From the NCBI GenBank assembly GCA_002787175.1, contig PCWC01000091.1, positions 1 through 6,111 on the forward strand: DNA of 6,111 nucleotides. Direction: 5' to 3'. Positions within the stretch are counted from its first letter, which is position 1. Every line of letters starts with the position of its first letter. This document shows, piece after piece, positions 4,839 to 6,111 of this stretch. The position numbers were made by a program, and so were the translations under genes. The notes under the pieces were generated by a model, which worked only from the letters and a program-made list of their open reading frames with translations, searched no databases and was not told the origin of the DNA. The DNA is from Parcubacteria group bacterium CG11_big_fil_rev_8_21_14_0_20_39_22. GTDB taxonomy: Bacteria > Patescibacteriota > Minisyncoccia > Phycocordibacterales > GCA-002787175.

Positions 4839-5103
4839 TAGCTGTTAGGTTTTAGCTGTTAGCTTATAGGTGATACGGGCACAAATACTCTTTAACTATC
4901 AATTTTTTAGACAGACCACCTGTCTGCCAGCAAATCAGAGAAATAACAGCTAAAAACTACTCTCTCCCTTTCTTCCTAACACCTGCCAACTAAAACTTAC
5001 CCCCACCTATCTCTTTCTTTCCTAACACCTAAAACCTAAAGGATATTCTCTCCTTTTCTTCTTTCCTAAAAGCTAAAACCTAACAGCTAAAAACTATTCT
5101 CCT
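4839..5103. repeat. Degenerate 7-bp-period repeat arrays with inverted ends
   Basis: The right part contains runs of CTAAAAC-like heptamers separated by C/T-rich spacers: 4944-4965, 4975-4997, about 5025-5045, and 5066-5103 (ctaaaag ctaaaac ctaacag ctaaaaa). The left array, 4839-4872, is in the opposite orientation (agctgtt aggtttt agctgtt). 4839-4862 and 5066-5089 are inverted repeats matching at 23 of 24 positions. 4944-4964 and 5081-5101 are direct repeats matching at 20 of 21. A small hairpin (AGACAG/CTGTCT, 4909-4925) lies between. No gene is seen. This resembles heptameric short tandem repeats known from other bacteria; function unknown. Confidence 0.7.
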
Positions 5104-5104
5104 G

Positions 5105-5175
5105 TCGGGGTACCCGGTAACGCTCCGAGGCCTCACGCACCCCATGCGTGTATACTGCTTTTATACTATACCCCG
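5105..5175 (-). tRNA. tRNA-Pro(GGG) with atypical D- and T-loops, or a tRNA pseudogene
   Basis: Read on the minus strand, 71 nt fold as a cloverleaf. The acceptor stem is CGGGGTA/TACCCCG (7 perfect pairs) with C1-G72, typical of bacterial tRNA-Pro, and A73. The D-stem is GTAT/GTAT with two G-U pairs. The anticodon stem CACGC/GCGTG is perfect, with loop ATGGGGT: U33, anticodon GGG (5143-5141) and G37. The variable loop has 4 nt. The T-stem CTCGG/CCGGG keeps G53-C61. CCA is not encoded (CAG follows). Odd: the D-loop AAAAGCA lacks G18, and the T-loop AGCGTTA replaces the canonical TTCRANY, keeping only C56 and the purine at 57. It may be degenerate, or a tRNA with a role outside normal elongation. 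A possible promoter (TTGACG 5207-5202, TTTGAT 5185-5180) would start transcription at or just inside its 5' end. Confidence 0.7.
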
Positions 5176-5279
5176 ATAAATCAAAATTTCAGTTTAGAGC
5201 CCGTCAAACATCTCTTTAGAATATTCTTGTGACAAGATATTAAAAAGGTACTGCATCATATTACTATAAAATCTTATTT

Positions 5280-5313
5280 AAACAAAAAAACCGCTTCGAC
5301 GGTTTTTTTGTTT
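5280..5313 (-). terminator. Bidirectional terminator after the ytxH-like gene
   Basis: A perfect 14-bp stem (5280-5293 with 5300-5313): the arms contain seven A's opposite seven T's plus a CCG/CGG core, around a 6-nt loop. It starts two bases past the stop codon of the minus-strand gene and could also stop plus-strand transcription. Confidence 0.9.
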
Positions 5314-5315
5314 CT

Positions 5316-5651
5316 CTATTTTTCGGTCTTAGGTATTTTGGTTTTTAATTCTTTCCAGTGTCTTTTTAGGTCTTTAGAAACCTTTTCAAGTTCTTTATTA
5401 TCAACATTTTTTGCTGCCTTGTACCTCTTTGCGACATTATCAACTACCGCATTGTAAGCCTCTTCATTTAAGTCCTTCATTTTTTCTATCTCCTCAAGAA
5501 CCTCTCCTTTCATTTTAAGCACCCACCCTCGCACCTTTGCTCTTCTTTGTCTACCTTCTTTAGTGCCGTATAGATAATAAGCACCGAGTGCAGCAAGCGC
5601 TGTTGTCACTCCTATGCCGAAGCCTTTTGAATTTGTTTTATTTTTTACCAT
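5316..5651 (-). CDS. YtxH-like single-TM protein
   Basis: 111 residues. A Lys-rich N-terminus (1-10) leads into one glycine/alanine-rich TM helix (about 11-29, GFGIGVTTALAALGAYYLYG). The typical YtxH-like juxtamembrane segment with small and basic residues (TKEGRQRRAKVR, 30-41) follows, then a long, highly charged helical, probably coiled-coil region to the C-terminus. Such proteins are annotated as YtxH domain or gas-vesicle-like small membrane proteins; in Bacillus they are linked to general stress, but molecular function is not established. It starts 29 bp after the stop of the DUF948-like gene and ends two bases before a strong terminator, so it is the last gene of a two-gene operon. The intergenic TATAAG (5668-5663) could give it an internal promoter. 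No Shine-Dalgarno is visible. Confidence 0.75.
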   Translation of the reverse strand: MVKNKTNSKGFGIGVTTALAALGAYYLYGTKEGRQRRAKVRGWVLKMKGEVLEEIEKMKDLNEEAYNAVVDNVAKRYKAAKNVDNKELEKVSKDLKRHWKELKTKIPKTEK

Positions 5652-5680
5652 TTTTTGTTTTATATCTTATAATTTAATAA

Positions 5681-5986
5681 TTACTCTGTCTCGTCTTCTG
5701 ATTTACTTTTCTTCTTTCGAGCTGGCTTTTTCATTCCCACTGCAGATATTATCACTTGAGTGATAAAAGAAGCGACTTTATTTGAACCCGTAAACACAGT
5801 TTCCCTTATTGATCGAAAATCCGACAAAATATTTTCACCTTCTTCTTTAATGCTTCGAGTAAGATCCCTGACTTCTCTTACGACTTGTATGAGATAGAAG
5901 ATAAGCACCGCCATGAGAATTCCAAATAGTATGAAACCTATGGTACTTACAAAAAAGAAAAGGTCAGCATGATACAAATTCTGCAT
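5681..5986 (-). CDS. DUF948/YtxG-like single-TM protein
   Basis: 101 residues. One long N-terminal TM helix (about 9-35, LFFFVSTIGFILFGILMAVL) is followed by an amphipathic charged helix (36-68, with VREVRDLTRSIKEEGENI), a second weakly hydrophobic patch (VASFITQVIISAVG, 71-84) and a Lys-rich tail (KKPARKKKSKSE). Topology and size match DUF948 (YtxG) proteins, and the gene order with the YtxH-like protein matches the Bacillus ytxG-ytxH pair. This is family resemblance by eye, not a search result. The start is fixed by an extended -10 placed so that the transcript begins at the ATG. The pair may form a membrane-anchored helical complex; the role is unknown. As it is the promoter-proximal gene, a shared mRNA is likely. 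Confidence 0.7.
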   Translation of the reverse strand: MQNLYHADLFFFVSTIGFILFGILMAVLIFYLIQVVREVRDLTRSIKEEGENILSDFRSIRETVFTGSNKVASFITQVIISAVGMKKPARKKKSKSEDETE

Positions 5987-5992
5987 ATATTT

Positions 5993-6001
5993 ATTATATC
6001 A
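5993..6001 (-). promoter_or_regulatory. Extended -10 promoter of the ytxGH-like operon; leaderless
   Basis: The minus strand reads TGATATAAT (6001-5993), a TGn extended -10 with consensus TATAAT. Six bases (AAATAT) precede the ATG at 5986, putting the expected start at the A of the ATG. No -35 match is seen at 16-18 bp. Confidence 0.7.
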
Positions 6002-6111
6002 TAAAAATTTACAGGGAAAGTGGGCTAAAGAAACTTTTCGGGGGCTGAATATGATAAAGTACAGCTCTGTTTAAAGGTATTTCTTTAATTATCTAAAACC
6101 ATGTTTAAAAA
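6002..6111. other. Upstream DNA with a possible truncated gene start
   Basis: No gene is supported. An ATG at 6101-6103 (ATG TTT AAA AA) is open to the window end and could be the first codons of a divergent plus-strand gene. A TATGAT at 6050-6055 is the best -10-like hexamer, with no good -35. Confidence 0.2.

Noticed and set aside
4839..5103. CRISPR array
   Set aside because: The repeats are short, degenerate and 7-bp periodic, with no constant-length unique spacers and no cas genes nearby.
5105..5175. Integron attC-like site or simple inverted repeat
   Set aside because: The 8-bp outer arms plus a perfect 5-bp/7-nt anticodon arm, U33, G37 and T-stem fit a tRNA cloverleaf; attC core motifs are absent.

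Overview
The window is about 6.1 kb of AT-rich DNA (high 30s % G+C by eye). It looks like the chromosome of a Candidate Phyla Radiation (Patescibacteria, perhaps Parcubacteria-like) bacterium. This is inferred from style: small lysine-rich membrane proteins of unknown function, starts without Shine-Dalgarno sequences, -10 boxes placed so that mRNAs begin at or next to the start codon, and a tRNA with no encoded CCA. No gene here is a decisive taxonomic marker.

Layout. Positions 181-1936 hold a minus-strand block: a glutaredoxin and a cysteine-rich acidic protein sharing one operon and terminator, then a 12-TM major facilitator transporter with its own extended -10 promoter. At 2088-2573 lies a stand-alone plus-strand receiver-domain response regulator with promoter and terminator. 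Positions 2727-4154 form the most interesting unit: a type I DAHP synthase gene (first step of aromatic amino acid synthesis) preceded by a near-consensus promoter, a 27-codon reading frame with five consecutive Phe codons plus Trp and Tyr codons, a strong intrinsic terminator, and a competing 10-bp antiterminator. This has all the parts of a ribosome-mediated transcription attenuator. A second, very long stem-loop lies between the attenuator and the DAHP synthase start.

Positions 4155-5104 contain no confident gene. They hold several stem-loops, a 163-bp MITE-like element with terminal inverted repeats and a TAAT duplication, two possible minus-strand small ORFs (one apparently frameshifted) flanking that element, and degenerate 7-bp-period repeat arrays with a near-perfect 24-bp inverted repeat at the ends. 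A minus-strand tRNA-Pro(GGG) at 5105-5175 abuts the repeats. Its D- and T-loops lack several nearly invariant bases, so it is either degenerate or specialised.

Positions 5280-6001 carry a minus-strand pair of small single-TM proteins resembling the DUF948/YtxG and YtxH families, in the same order as Bacillus ytxGH, ending at a perfect 14-bp bidirectional terminator. The last 110 bases are upstream DNA, with at most the first codons of a divergent gene at 6101.
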